NCBI GenBank assembly: GCA_032622095.1
Contig: CP136062.1
Span: forward strand, 18,231,739 to 18,295,738
DNA from: Siphonodentalium dalli
Taxonomy: Eukaryota; Mollusca; Scaphopoda; Gadilida; Siphonodentaliidae
Direction of reading: 5' to 3'
Length of the DNA: 64,000 nt
The translations under genes were made by a program, and so were the position numbers. This document shows, in pieces, positions 10,363-22,129 of this stretch. Every line of letters starts with the position of its first letter. The stretch's first letter is position 1. Under the pieces are notes generated by a model. The model did no database searches. It had not been told where the DNA came from and saw only the letters and a program-made list of their open reading frames with translations.

Positions 10363-10542
10363 AAACATTTCAAGTGTAAACTTAATGCACTCAGGAAATG
10401 ACGTTCTCTCTAAATTGAGTTATCTCCCTTGACGCTATGACGTCATAATCATTATTGTCGTCTATTGAAAAGTGGCAGGCCTATAGACTTTTTATTTAAA
10501 TGAATTATTTTCTATAGACATGTCTTATATCAATCTTGGACC

Positions 10543-10551
<9 letters not shown>
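10363..10551 (+). repeat. PLE inverted terminal partial repeat
   Basis: Reverse complement of about 895-1090 and of the matching part of 10003-10357, reading out into a (TA)n tract at 10542-10570. An inverted fragment of the pseudo-LTR at the 5' end is a known PLE feature. Confidence 0.85.
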
Positions 10552-10573
<22 letters not shown>

Positions 10574-10867
10574 TTGTTATCCACACTACTGGTATATAAA
10601 GGTACTTAAAATAACTATATTATACTAGTATACACAAAATAAACCATATATTATGGCTATGGGTTCTAATATCCGAATATGACAGCTGAGAACTTGGTGT
10701 GAATTGAAGAGTAGTGGGGTCTCAAGAATATCTACTCCTCCACGTTAGAAATATGCCATTAAATAACATAAGTATAATCTAGCTTGAAGACAGAAGTGAT
10801 CCATCAAACCGCTCTTAATTCAACCAGGTCATCACACCCCATGTATGGTCGATCACATGATGATCTA
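10552..10867. other. Gene-free spacer between PLE and hAT-type element
   Basis: Starts with a (TA)n tract. It has no coding, hairpin or tandem structure that I can support. Confidence 0.5.
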
Positions 10868-12539
10868 GGTGGAATCGGGCTTCTCAAAGTACCGCCGGCA
10901 CCACACATGCCGGTACCGGTATCGATACTTTGCTAGTACCGCGGTTCCGGTACCGGTACTGGCAAGCCATTTTATAGTTTTAGGTATATCTGGAGGTAAT
11001 ACAGTGCTGAAAATCACAAGCCACGAACTCTATTATTAACATGAACTAATGATAATTTGATATCAGAATAAAGAAACTATTTCGGGATATTAGATACCAT
11101 TTTGGAATATACTAACAAACTTACCCGTATAGATTAGTGATGCGCAAATGACAACATAGACAATTCAATCAACCAAAATGGGACTATTCGTTGCACACAT
11201 TTTGTGGTTTTAACTTATTGTTCTTCAAGTTGGGGAGCCAATAAGGTCCACCTGCACCCCCCCCCCCCCCCCCCCGATGATTACAAATAAACTTATTTTT
11301 ATTGTTCCCTATGGTATCCAGATAAAGAATCCAGATTTCACCGAAAAATAAAGGTGGCCTACTAGGTGCTAGAGCTATTTGAATCCAAGATGGCCGCCAT
11401 TTCCTCTAATTCCGACCAGCTGTATTTAATCGTTGTAATAGATCGGTTGTTAGCAAAAGACACATACAAAATGTATGTCATTTTGTTGGTATGATGTCCT
11501 TCTTCAAAATGACGCCAAATAATTTCGAAAAAAATTCAAAATGGCCACCGAAAAATTACGTCATATGCACGAAAATAGGAAATTTAATTAATATTTCACC
11601 ATATCTTCCATTTTTTTCACATTAATCATTAGTAAATGGCAATGTTTTTGAGACAGTCATCAATCGTGATATTATAGCGTCATTTTAAGACATTTTCCAT
11701 TGACGAGGGTTCCGTAATAGATACAGACAGAGGATTTGCAAGAAGATTTTGATAGTCATTTTAACGACAAACCACACAGGCTGTTAATAGAATGTCAACA
11801 ACTATGTGCTTTATTTTATTGGACGGATGTTTTACTTCAATGGGAATGAAATTGGTATAGAAAATTTCCAAAATGGCCGCCGAAAATATGAAAAATGGTA
11901 AATATTGCCCCACGGTGTCCTGCAATGGCTTACAAGTTGTGGTTGATATATAAAATTGACTAATCTGTATTATATACATTGAATACCAACATGTCTGATG
12001 CACCATGGATCATTGTTTCTATTGTCACCACTGACATCACCAGAAATATTGGATTTTTCTCTCACAAACTTGACATAAATATCGGCAAAAATTAACTTTT
12101 CAGGGTTGGACAATTGTTTTAAGTAAAATGCAACTATCATTGCTATCAAAGGTATTTATTGTTTTGGTCTATCTTAAATGTGTCAAAATACGGTGTTTAT
12201 AGAACAAATTGCTCAAGATGGCTTCCAAAATGGCAACCAAATTTGTAAAAAGTTAATTTTTTACATATATCCGAACATTATTCTCTGCGTTATCCGACAA
12301 GGTAGTAAATTGTGACTCACTAGGTTATTATACGTGTTAGTTAATTAACTGACAACTACGTTCTATTATGTTTGTCCCAGTTCCGTATGGGGCATGACAA
12401 ATTCATTTAAAAGTTGCAGTATGGAATTTTGCGAAGAACCTCTTTTGTGATTCTTGCCATATTATTGAAAGGAAATGGGCAGAACTTTGAAACGGAACTG
12501 TGGCTATTCCGGTCCATTATGATAAAACATATCAACTGG

Positions 12540-13460
12540 ATACAGGGTGGATGCCAAGATGGTAGCCAGGGAGTTACTATATGATCATAGGTGAGGTGAA
12601 TAGGTATACAGGGAGTTATTGTATGGGCAATGGTGAGATGAGTACATGTATGTATACAATGAGTGACTGTATGATCATAAATGTAATGAATAGCTATACA
12701 GGGAGTGACTAAATGGGCATGTGTCAGGTGTATGAGTATACCCGGTGTTCCTGCTTGGTGACTCGTGGCGGTATGGCCATGTGTAGGTTATACGGGTATA
12801 CACATGTGTTGCTATATGGTCATGGGCGAGGGGTATGTGTATATAGCGAGCGGCCATGGATGATGTGCATATGCATACATGGAGTGAATATGCTGACATG
12901 GCTGGGGAGTATTAGTATATCTTGAGTGACTATTCTGCTATGGTGTGACAAATATGGATACAGGGAGTGACATTGCCCAGGGTGAGGTGAATATATATAC
13001 AATTATTGACCATGATCTTGTATGAATGTTTTGAATAGGTACACACGGGGTGACTATATGGCCATAGGTCAGATGAAGGAGTATTCCAGGTGCCATGGGT
13101 GAGGGTATTTGTATGAAGCGAGTGGCTATATGACCATTGGTGAGGTGGATATGTATAACCGGGGTGACTCTATGGTCATTGTTGTGGTGTTGATGTATAT
13201 ATTGAATGTCTATTTGACCATGTGTGTGTGGAGAATATGTATACATGGGATGACCTTATGGCCAACGGTGAGGTGAATGGGTATACAAGGAGTGACTCTA
13301 TGGTTATGGGTCATGTTTAGGATTATACCCGGTGTGCCTGCATTGTGACGCATGGCTGTATGGCCATCCGTGGCCATGGGTCAGGTGTACGTTTATACAG
13401 TTGGTCACTATATTGTTGTCTGTGGTGTTTATGTATATATGGAATGACTGTGTCGTAATG
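12540..13460 (+). repeat. Degenerate minisatellite, left palindrome arm
   Basis: Roughly twenty ~42-58 bp units on the theme of GTATACAGGGAGTGAC, then TATGGTCATGGGTGAGGTG. Unit length and sequence vary. It is mirrored in opposite orientation at 13585-14850. Confidence 0.8.
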
Positions 13461-13584
13461 GGTGGCTATCGCTTTTCACGTTTAAAGTTCCCCCATGTAC
13501 ACAAACACTATCAAGGTGGAGAACTCTTTGACATGACCCCTCTATTGATTAACATATCCTTGAGTTATTGTGGAAAGCGATAGC

Positions 13585-14850
13585 CACCCAAATTACACAT
13601 GTACAACCCACCCATGACCTCATATGTACATAAACACCACACAAATGACAATATAGTCACCCACTCTATAAACGTACACCTGACCATACAGCCATATTTG
13701 GTTATACCGGTAAATGCCACAAATGACGATACAGCCATGAGTCACCATGCATGAACACCAGATATACTCCTACACCTGACCATATATTCACTATATGTAT
13801 ACATATTCACCACATTCACGATCATAGAGTCACTCATTGTATACCTATTCACCTCACTATGGACCATACAGCCACTACATGTATATCTATTCGCCATACC
13901 CATGACCATAGAATCAATCCAGATATACATATACACCTCACCAATGGTGAGCCCTTCCAAATATACCAATACCCGCACACACGACCACTCATAAGTTTCA
14001 TACTTGCATATACACCGCACACTGTCACACATGACAATTCAGCAACTCACTGTATACTCATACACGCCATCCATGATCATTCATCTACACCCTATACTCC
14101 ACCGATGATAATACATCAACAACATATATAAATATACGACCCACCCGTTACCAAATTGGCACTCCCTATATAGCCACACACTCGTCAATGACCATCCAGC
14201 TTATTCCAGGTATGCATATAACTTCAATCTTGACCGTACAGGCATACCATGTGCACCTTTACACATTACCCATACATTATCTTCTATTTTGCATATTAAT
14301 TTTTTTATGATCTGTATATTATGTAACCTTGGATTTTGGAAATAAAAATATGTACTATTACCCATAACCATAAAATCACTCCCTATTTATCTACGCACTC
14401 CATCCATGACCATACAGACAGCACAAATATACATATACACCCACATGTCACAATACAGCCATACACGGTACACATATACATCCCACCACGACCTTGCAGT
14501 CACTCCATATATACATAAACAACACACGGATGACCATGTAGCTACTCTCGTTATATCTATACACTACAGCAATGCCCATACGGTCACATCGGCCACACAC
14601 AACAATACACCGTACAGTCACTACATGTATACCGATTCACCTCACACATGCCCATACAGCCACTCCTTATATTCCTATGTATCTCACCGTGGACACCCCA
14701 CTCATAACCATATAGTCACTCCTTGTATACCTATTCACATCATTCATGACCATACAGTAAATCACTGTATATCTATTCACACCACCTATGATCTTACAGT
14801 AACTCCCTGGCTGCCATCTCGGCATCCATCTTTTATCCAGTTGATCACTT
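13585..14850 (-). repeat. Degenerate minisatellite, right palindrome arm
   Basis: Same family as 12540-13460 but on the opposite strand (CACCTCACCCATGACCATA, then GTCACTCCTTGTATAC). ORFs here (Thr/His/Tyr-rich) are by-products of the repeat. Confidence 0.8.
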
Positions 14851-16240
14851 TTTATCATAATGGGCCAGAATAGCCACATATTATGGTTCATCTCAGATAA
14901 CGCAGATAATAGTGTTCGGGATATATGTAAAAAATTAACTTTTTACAAATTTGGTAGCCATTTTGGAAGCCATCTTGAGCAATTTGGTCTATAAACACCG
15001 TATTGTGACACATTTAAGATAGACCAAAACAATAAATACCTTTGATATCAATGATAGTTGCATTTTACTTAAAATAATTGTCCAACCCTGAAAAGTGAAT
15101 TTTTTCCGATATTTATGTCAAGTTTGTGAGAGAAAAATCCAATATTTCTGGTGAAGTCAGTGGTGACAATAGAAACAATGATCCATGGTGCATCAGACAT
15201 GTTAGTATTCAATGTATATAATACAGATTAGCCAATTTTATATATCAACCACAACTTGTAAGCCATTGCAGGACACCGTGGGGCAATATTTACCATTTTT
15301 CATATTTTCGGCGGCCATTTTGGAAATTTTCTACACCAATTTCATTCCCATTGAAGTAAAACATCCGTCCAATAAAATAAATCACATAGTTGTTGACATT
15401 CTATTAACAGCCTGTGTGGTTTGTCGATAAAATTACTATCAAAATCGTCTTGCAAAAAAATTCGCATATTTCACCCCTCTTTTTCAAATCCACTGTCTGT
15501 ATCTATTACGGAACCCTCGTCAATGGAAAATGTCTTAAAATGACGCTATAATATCACGATTGATGATTGTCTCAAAAACATTGCCATTTACTAATGATTA
15601 ATGTGAAGAAAAATGGAAGATATGGTGAAATATTAATTAAATTTCCTATTTTCGTGCATATGACGTTGTTTTTTCGGCGGCCATTTTGAATATTTTTCGA
15701 AATTATTTGCCGTCAATTTGAAGAAGGACATCATACCAACAAAATGGCATACATTTTGTCTGTGTCTTTTGCTAACAACCGACCTATTACAACGATTAAA
15801 TACAGCTGGTCGGAATTAGAGGAAATGGCGGCCATCTTGGATTCAAATGGCTCTAGCACCTAGTAGGGGCCACCTTTATTTTTCGGTGAAATCTGGATTC
15901 TTTATCTGGATACCATAGGGAACAATAAAAATAAGGTTATTTGTTATCATCGGGGGGGGGGGGGAGCAGGCGGACCTTATTTGCTCCCCAACTATTCTGT
16001 GTGTGATAAACTGATAGAAAGTAACGCGACACACGTCGGTGGTTTTCACTTCACAATATTCAATCAGATTAAATGTATTTGCAAAGTCGCGCGGTCGGCC
16101 ATTTTAAATCTAAACAATAATGAGTCAAGTTAGGCAACCACGAGTTCCTATACCAAATATGAACTACCATGTCTATTCAGCAAATTACATGTACATTGTG
16201 CACGGTTCGTGGATATTCGTTCCCGATTTTATTATATATA

Positions 16241-18807
16241 GTCCAGGCACATTAGGCGTGAATGGAGAAAAGTAAGGAAATAAATCCCGGAAAGCTGATT
16301 TTTTAATATTATTTAGGCCATAACATCGCGGATGCGTCACGAAAAGTCCCCTAAAATCGGAGTTGAGCTTTCGGAGTTAACCAATTTTTTTCATAAAAAA
16401 TAAAAACTTATATATTTTTCACAATCATAGGAATAATGGGATGTTATAACAATTTTTCAGCCGAAACGTATACAAAAAGCACTCAATATTGTTCGATATA
16501 CAATTCTCGAACCAACGACACCCATTCAAAGGGAAACGTCGAATGAATTTCGCATATATGGATATGAAATAAAACACTGAGCCAAAATACTGACGATGTT
16601 GAAGACAAACTGATGTATTCGATGTCGGATTTCTCAGGCTTCTCAAAACATAGGCGCAAGCTATCTATTTTAAAAACTGCACAGACACCACACCGTCGCT
16701 ATAATAGACAGAACTAGCGAGTACGCACATCGTAAGTTGTCAAAACTTGTAAAAACATAACCCTACCCCCGAAACTGGTTGTCAACGATCTGGTCGTATT
16801 TTGCTCTTCTATTTTGTCTAAGCTGGTCATAAGCATTACTAAGTTATACCAGTCTATGTGAAATATGAGTACGAGAGCGAATATAGTGACACGATCAGAA
16901 TAATACAAACGCGGTCATGAAATGGCTGTCAAAATGGCCGCAACCACCAAGCTAAGCCGAAATGATGGCAACTTATTATATAACCACCTAGTAGGTAAAA
17001 TACGTAGTAACAATATACAAGTCTGTTGTTAAATATCTTTAAAGGTACACAGTTCATTAAAACAGATCCATGTGCAGGATTTATCGGCCGTTGCAACGCA
17101 GGTCAAACCCAATGATTTACGTCTTTAAAATTTCGGGTTTTCTGTTTACAGTCGGGGCCAAAAATAATAATTTCGGGCATGCAACATACGAAGTAATGTT
17201 TCGCCACACAGTGTATGGTAGTTTCGTTCGGTGTGGTGATAAATTATTTAATGTAACGCAGAAACTTAAGTGCATATCCTTGCGGTATAAATAGTAGTTA
17301 CATTTCCGGAATGTTCATCACTGCACATGATAATAAACCACACACGTATGTTGCAATGCTTATTATATTGCAAAGAAACCGCCACCTCTTCAAAAGATTA
17401 GCACTGCATCACACCAGATCAAATAGACAGCAAATCGTACATTTTATATACGACTAATTTTCGTGCTGCTTCCAAACCGGTCTCTTAGTAAACAATTTGT
17501 TCAACTTACTTCAGTCGGCAACTTGCAACTGGAATATGCTATTACGCAATGTACAATATTAGTTTTCCGTATTTTGTTGTTTGAAAATATCTTGCCAAAA
17601 CCACCGATGAACTTGTGCAAAATATCAGGTGATCAGCGTTTAAAGCTGTTATTTCAGCGTTGAACATTGACTCAATGTTGCTAGTTATGGTTGTTAGTTC
17701 AGCAGATATGTGTAACATTAGGGAGAAGGGATACACACGGTAATGCGGTTGCAGAAAACATAGTACCCTTCGCGTATATGTGACCTTGGTGAATATAACC
17801 AAATATTATTTCCAGGTATAAAGACAGTCTCTGTCACAGAGTATGTGGGGAATTTTGGTCAAGTTTAGATTTTTTTAAAGAAAGTATATGGTACTCCTTT
17901 GTGTTTTGATAAATTGCGTTCATAGTATACCACAATGCATTCTTGTGATAACAGCGAAATATTCGTGTTTTATTACTTAATCTTAGGTAACTATGACTAA
18001 TATATTAAGACACGGAGAATATAATCTACACAATTCACCCAAATACTCTATGAATATATCTCATACTGATCTATAGCAGTGTATTTCGAAAGGTTTGATG
18101 GTGTATATATCAAAAGAAACGATGACCGGTCACATTAGTGATACTGCTATGAGCACATATATTTCGGCTTCTAGGAAAGGTCACATAATCAATTCCTCGC
18201 TATTAAATTTCATTTTACAGTGTAGTGTATATATATATCACACGATTAAAGATAAATAGTGCAGAATAAATTGCCTTTTTCTTCCGTTTCTTTGCGGTCA
18301 AAAAGTCCAGATTTCACCATTTTATGAGACCTTGCTTTTCGCTATATCTCTCGCGATATATATAGAGATAATTCGTACATACCCGATAAAATGTTTCTCT
18401 ACTACTCTGCAACCATTCTTCCTCACATATTTCGAGCGTGTTGTCACTCTTATGGGACTAGCTATTCAATTATGCATAAAATGTAAATTTCATTCTATTT
18501 TGGCCATTTTGGCGGCCATTTTGGGACATCAATTCTACTTATATGGTTCACGGCTAAGCATTGTTTGTATGTATGTCAATGTATTATGAATTTGGAATTA
18601 ATTGATCTACACATGACTGCATTCCCATATGGCCTGGTGGAAATGCTTCAGAATTTGAACCACTCCGAAAAATCAAGATATCTCAAAAAGCTCAACTCGG
18701 ATTCTAGGGGACTTTTGCCAAGTTGTTCATAAACATGTTCTTATTAATCCCTGAAAAATTCAGCTTTCCGGGATTTTTTGCACTAGTGAAACCTAATGTG
18801 CCTGGAC
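16241..18807. mobile_element. TA-flanked element with ~140-bp TIRs, no transposase
   Basis: Termini GTCCAGGCACATTAGG (left) and its exact complement (right), each bordered by TA (16239-16240 and 18808-18809). Inward similarity continues imperfectly for about 140 bp through TCCCGGAAAGCTGA and AAAGTCCCCTA.AATC.GAGTTGAGCTTT. The TA duplication suggests a Tc1/mariner-like or related transposase in trans. The interior has no ORF above 86 codons with a recognisable domain. Confidence 0.75.
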
Positions 18808-19395
18808 TAATAACTGGAGGTTCCATGAGTCCCATTTAAATTCAAAATGGTCTACCTTATATATGCAAACTGATACGACATGTGAACGGGTACGTGTGTA
18901 TGTGATTAATCAAAACGTGTGGGCCATACTTGTGGGTGGGGTCGTTGGTGAATAAATGATAAGAAATTGTAACTGGGCTTAGTGTATAATTGCCACAACT
19001 GGGCAAAAATAAAGGCAAAAACATAAGTTGCAATCACAAGTTCCCAACACAAAATAATCTTTGAAGATTAAAACAATATCACAAGGCCGTGCTTTCAAAG
19101 AATTGGAATTCAACCATTGAAGAGTTATAATAGACACATAAAAACCAGGAACCACCCTTCCGTGACCGACCTCTCGCTCCATGAATACAATCACGATCGA
19201 TGTGCATCGCGTGTAGTTTAAAGAGCGAAACTTGATACTACTGTATTTTGCCAAACAGCCTGCTGATCTACGAACGTGCATATATGCAACCACAGTACCG
19301 AGTACCGGCGGATCTGCACACCAGCACGGTTATCGCATAAAATGCCCGAGTACGCGGTACCGGTACTGCGTACCGTTGAGAAGCCTGGGTGGAAT

Positions 19396-20430
19396 TGTTG
19401 TATAAAAACACAGCACTACATGTAATTAAAATAAAACAGTGCTACATCTTATTACAGATTATTTCCACATATAATCAGTGACTACAGGCAGTCTAACAAA
19501 ATAAAGTTTCAGTGACACTCGATCCGAAGAGGGGGATAATTTCATCTTTTTTAGTCAATTGAGCGATTATGAATCAGGAAAGCTGAAATTTCTAAGTAAT
19601 ACTAGATATCGACATGACGAGTATAGTGTGTTTCAGAACGAAAAAGTTGAATAAAATCAAAAAATTTGTAAATTTAAAAACAATTCAAACGTTATTGTAT
19701 TCCATGTCCCAGGACGGACATATACACCAAATTTCAATAATATTCATTGAGAAACAACGGACCAAACGCCATATAACACCCCGAATACACCTTTTATTCC
19801 GAGCCGGCCTCGGTATACATCTTATAGTGTGTCCCCGAGCTGGAACACGTCGACTGGGGCGAGTTAGCCCTGGGGCGAGTAGGCCGATTCCGGCACATTC
19901 TATAATTTGCAGCAGGTATCCGTTTACGCTAGTTTACGCGTAATTTAATTTAGAAAGTTCCCCAATTAGCATCGTAAATAGAGCGACTGTATTTGACAGA
20001 GACTGCCTCTGTTATTGATTATCATGTTGTTATAATTAAAAAACGACAAATGCACATGCCGTTCAAACGTAGTAGTATATTTTCCCCATGTTAAACGACA
20101 TCCGCAAATAACAAATAACGCTAACCTACTGCAAATGTTTTACACGACAACTGTTAACATATTTGGGCTGAATTCATCTGATGTGGTATGATTCCTCAAA
20201 ATAAACAACAAACCATCGTTACTTGGAAATGTAGTTTGGGCTAACATTTACACAAATCCTCCAGCTCCTCTATCCTGACACACACGTCAGATGAGAAACA
20301 GCCATCATAGAACCGCCCAAATTGGGCGAAACAATAATACCAATAATACCAAAGTGTCTGAACGCTACATGTGCTTTCGATTTACACACGAACATATACC
20401 AACAAATCATTTGATATATGTGGACGCAAA
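19396..20430. other. Stretch without a recognised gene
   Basis: Downstream flank of the hAT-type element. It holds one 109-codon open frame (19614-19943) with no family resemblance and low-complexity composition. No repeat structure is evident. Confidence 0.5.
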
Positions 20431-20560
20431 CCTTGATATTGGGTGTCTGTCATTTGCAGAATGAGGTCCCCAGAGGGTGAATTTAATGATGCGGGGTAGC
20501 ATCATTAAATTCACCCTCTGGGGACCTCATTCTGCAAATGACAGACACCCTATTTCAAGG
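20431..20560. repeat. Hairpin MITE, near-perfect 62-bp arms
   Basis: Arms 20431-20492 and 20499-20560 are complementary apart from two or three bases, with the hexamer loop GGGGTA. The stem contains AATGAGGTCCCCAGAGGGTG. Related hairpins lie at 45946-46074 and 46284-46410, so it is a dispersed family. Confidence 0.85.
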
Positions 20561-22129
20561 ATTGTGTGGACGGGGTTATGTTGTGCTTTGGGTACAAAAC
20601 TCACCCCAGGTGCTCCTGGCAGCGTTTCCTGTCAATTTCCCCTCATTCGATTGAGACAATAAAATTTGTCCGAAAAGCCGCCATGCTCTCTTTCTGCGGC
20701 CCGGTCCATCATCGCCTGCTTCTCGTAGACTCGGCTGAGTATATGAGTAACAATGCTGATAAGGCACCAGGTTCATAGCGACAGGGGGTGTCTCGTGCAC
20801 CCTCATCTTTGGTTATTTTTTTGCAGTTGGAAATTCACCACCAAAAGGTTGATATAGTTCTTGTAGTTTTAATTTCCAACAATTAATTAGTTGGGAATTT
20901 GTTGTTTTTAGACAAACATTTGCATATTTTCCTAATTTTGGTAAAATGCTCTTACTTAAATGGCCATCAGTTGGTAGTGTTGCAACCTTAGGGGGTGTCA
21001 GGTTAAAACTTTCCGACACTTGGGAAGCTGGAGACCAATCTATATATGTTAGGAATTTGCGTTTTCATGTTCATATTTCAAAATTCTCACACCGGCCCAT
21101 CATGGTTCATGTCCTGCCCCACCCGGATTGGTTTAAACATATTTTATTAGAAAAAGCAAAAGGAATCGAGACACAAGTTTAAAAATAAATTAGAAACGCC
21201 TCTCTCCCACGAGTTAAACCACTAGATGTTAGGATTTTGGCAATTTATAGGTTCAGACCTCCAAATTTTCTCGCACTGGGCAGACCCATGGTCCAACAAT
21301 TGATTATGCCCCCCCCCCCCTATGGCTGGTGACCCCGTGATTACCTTTACATGAAGACTGGCATGCGGATACCTCCATACCATCCATGCAAATGAGGTAA
21401 AAGATGGGATGTGTGCAAATGGAATTATGCATGCAGGATCGTGTTATTGGTACGGTTCTTTGTGAGTGGACGCATGCAGTTGGAAATTCCAAAGTGGACC
21501 CCCCCCCCCCCCCCCCCACGGAAACCCTATAGACACGTCCCTGTGCGGCATAGCTCAAATCGCGTTGTACCGCTGCTGATCAATATTTTTTGCCTGCCCT
21601 GATCTGAAGGGAACTCGTAGTGAATTATCCGTCACCAGACTAATAACGGGCGCGCATATAGGTTACACACACCTAATTATTGTCCATAGGCGACAGTGTT
21701 AACTAGAAGTACTGCCGGCCATGGGTTAAGCCTATTTGAACTTCAAGTGGTCAATTTTCCCTTAGAACGTCATCCGCTGCACCAGTCTGTGACAACAAAC
21801 GCGTCCTTTTCGGTAATTTTTTCAAACGAAGATCTTGCATTTCCACAACTACCCCATTTACTGCACAAAAATCAGCAGAATAAAAATACCCAGACCCCTT
21901 CCATAACTTCGGGATCCCACCAGACTCTTCTTGGACATCTAAACATACATGATCGCCATCGTAGGCTATGATTTTCTGTTCCCGCTTAGAGATATTTCCC
22001 TCAACGATAATAAACCAATCAGCAGCCAGAATTTGTTTTATACTGACTCGAGTTTCCCCCACACAAATTCAAGAAGCGTAACTCTATATAATTAGTTGCT
22101 TGTAACCTATACGCTACCAGTAATCATGT
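20561..22129. other. Mostly gene-free; one unrecognised coding-like fragment
   Basis: Contains homopolymer C tracts at 21308 and 21500. The only notable frame is minus strand 21751-22062, ~103 codons (AADWFIIVEGNISK..., YDGDHVCLDV..., GYFYSADFCAVNGVVVEMQDLRLKKLP). Its residue composition looks coding, but it has no ATG, a TGA two codons upstream and no clear splice site. It may be a decayed C-terminal exon or transposase tail; I do not recognise it. Confidence 0.35.

Larger units (their letters stand above)
856..10551 (-). mobile_element. Penelope-like retroelement (PLE), decayed and interrupted
   Basis: Reading the minus strand, the order is an inverted partial terminal repeat (10551-10363), a pseudo-LTR (10357-10003), an N-terminal/linker coding region (9985-8400), a PLE reverse transcriptase (8363-7464), the 5.5-kb Ngaro insertion (7463-1981), then RT thumb plus GIY-YIG endonuclease (1980-1053) and the second pseudo-LTR (1210-856), which overlaps the end of the endonuclease ORF. 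RT plus C-terminal GIY-YIG and direct pseudo-LTRs with an inverted 5' partial copy are diagnostic of PLEs. Both outer ends abut (TA)n tracts. Several frameshifts and a stop codon show that this copy is not autonomous. Confidence 0.9.
11228..15993. mobile_element. 4.8-kb foldback-like palindrome
   Basis: Inverted arms 11228-13475 and 13572-15993 surround a ~96-bp spacer. The outer ends mirror each other (AGTTGGGGAGC at 11228; GCTCCCCAACT ending at 15993), each followed inward by a homopolymer C/G tract. They then share ~1.1 kb of unique arm sequence and an inner degenerate minisatellite. Long inverted repeats containing internal tandem repeats are the hallmark of foldback elements. The arms are imperfect; for example the segment 12290-12400 is largely missing from the right arm. 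No clear target duplication and no protein are seen. Confidence 0.8.
10876..19387. mobile_element. 8.5-kb hAT-type element with 8-bp TSD, non-autonomous
   Basis: The left end begins CGGGCTTCTCAA and the right end, reverse-complemented, begins CAGGCTTCTCAA. Both are followed by repeated GGTACCGG-type subterminal motifs and then GCATTTTAT/CCATTTTAT. The octamer GGTGGAAT directly flanks both ends (10868-10875 and 19388-19395). An 8-bp duplication with (C)AGGxTTCTCAA termini fits the hAT superfamily. No transposase is visible on either strand. Most of the length is two nested structures: the palindrome 11228-15993 and the TA-flanked element 16241-18807. Confidence 0.8.

Noticed and set aside
12675-14891. 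Tyr/His/Thr-rich open frames
   Set aside because: Products of the degenerate minisatellite in the palindrome arms, open in several frames and strands at once.
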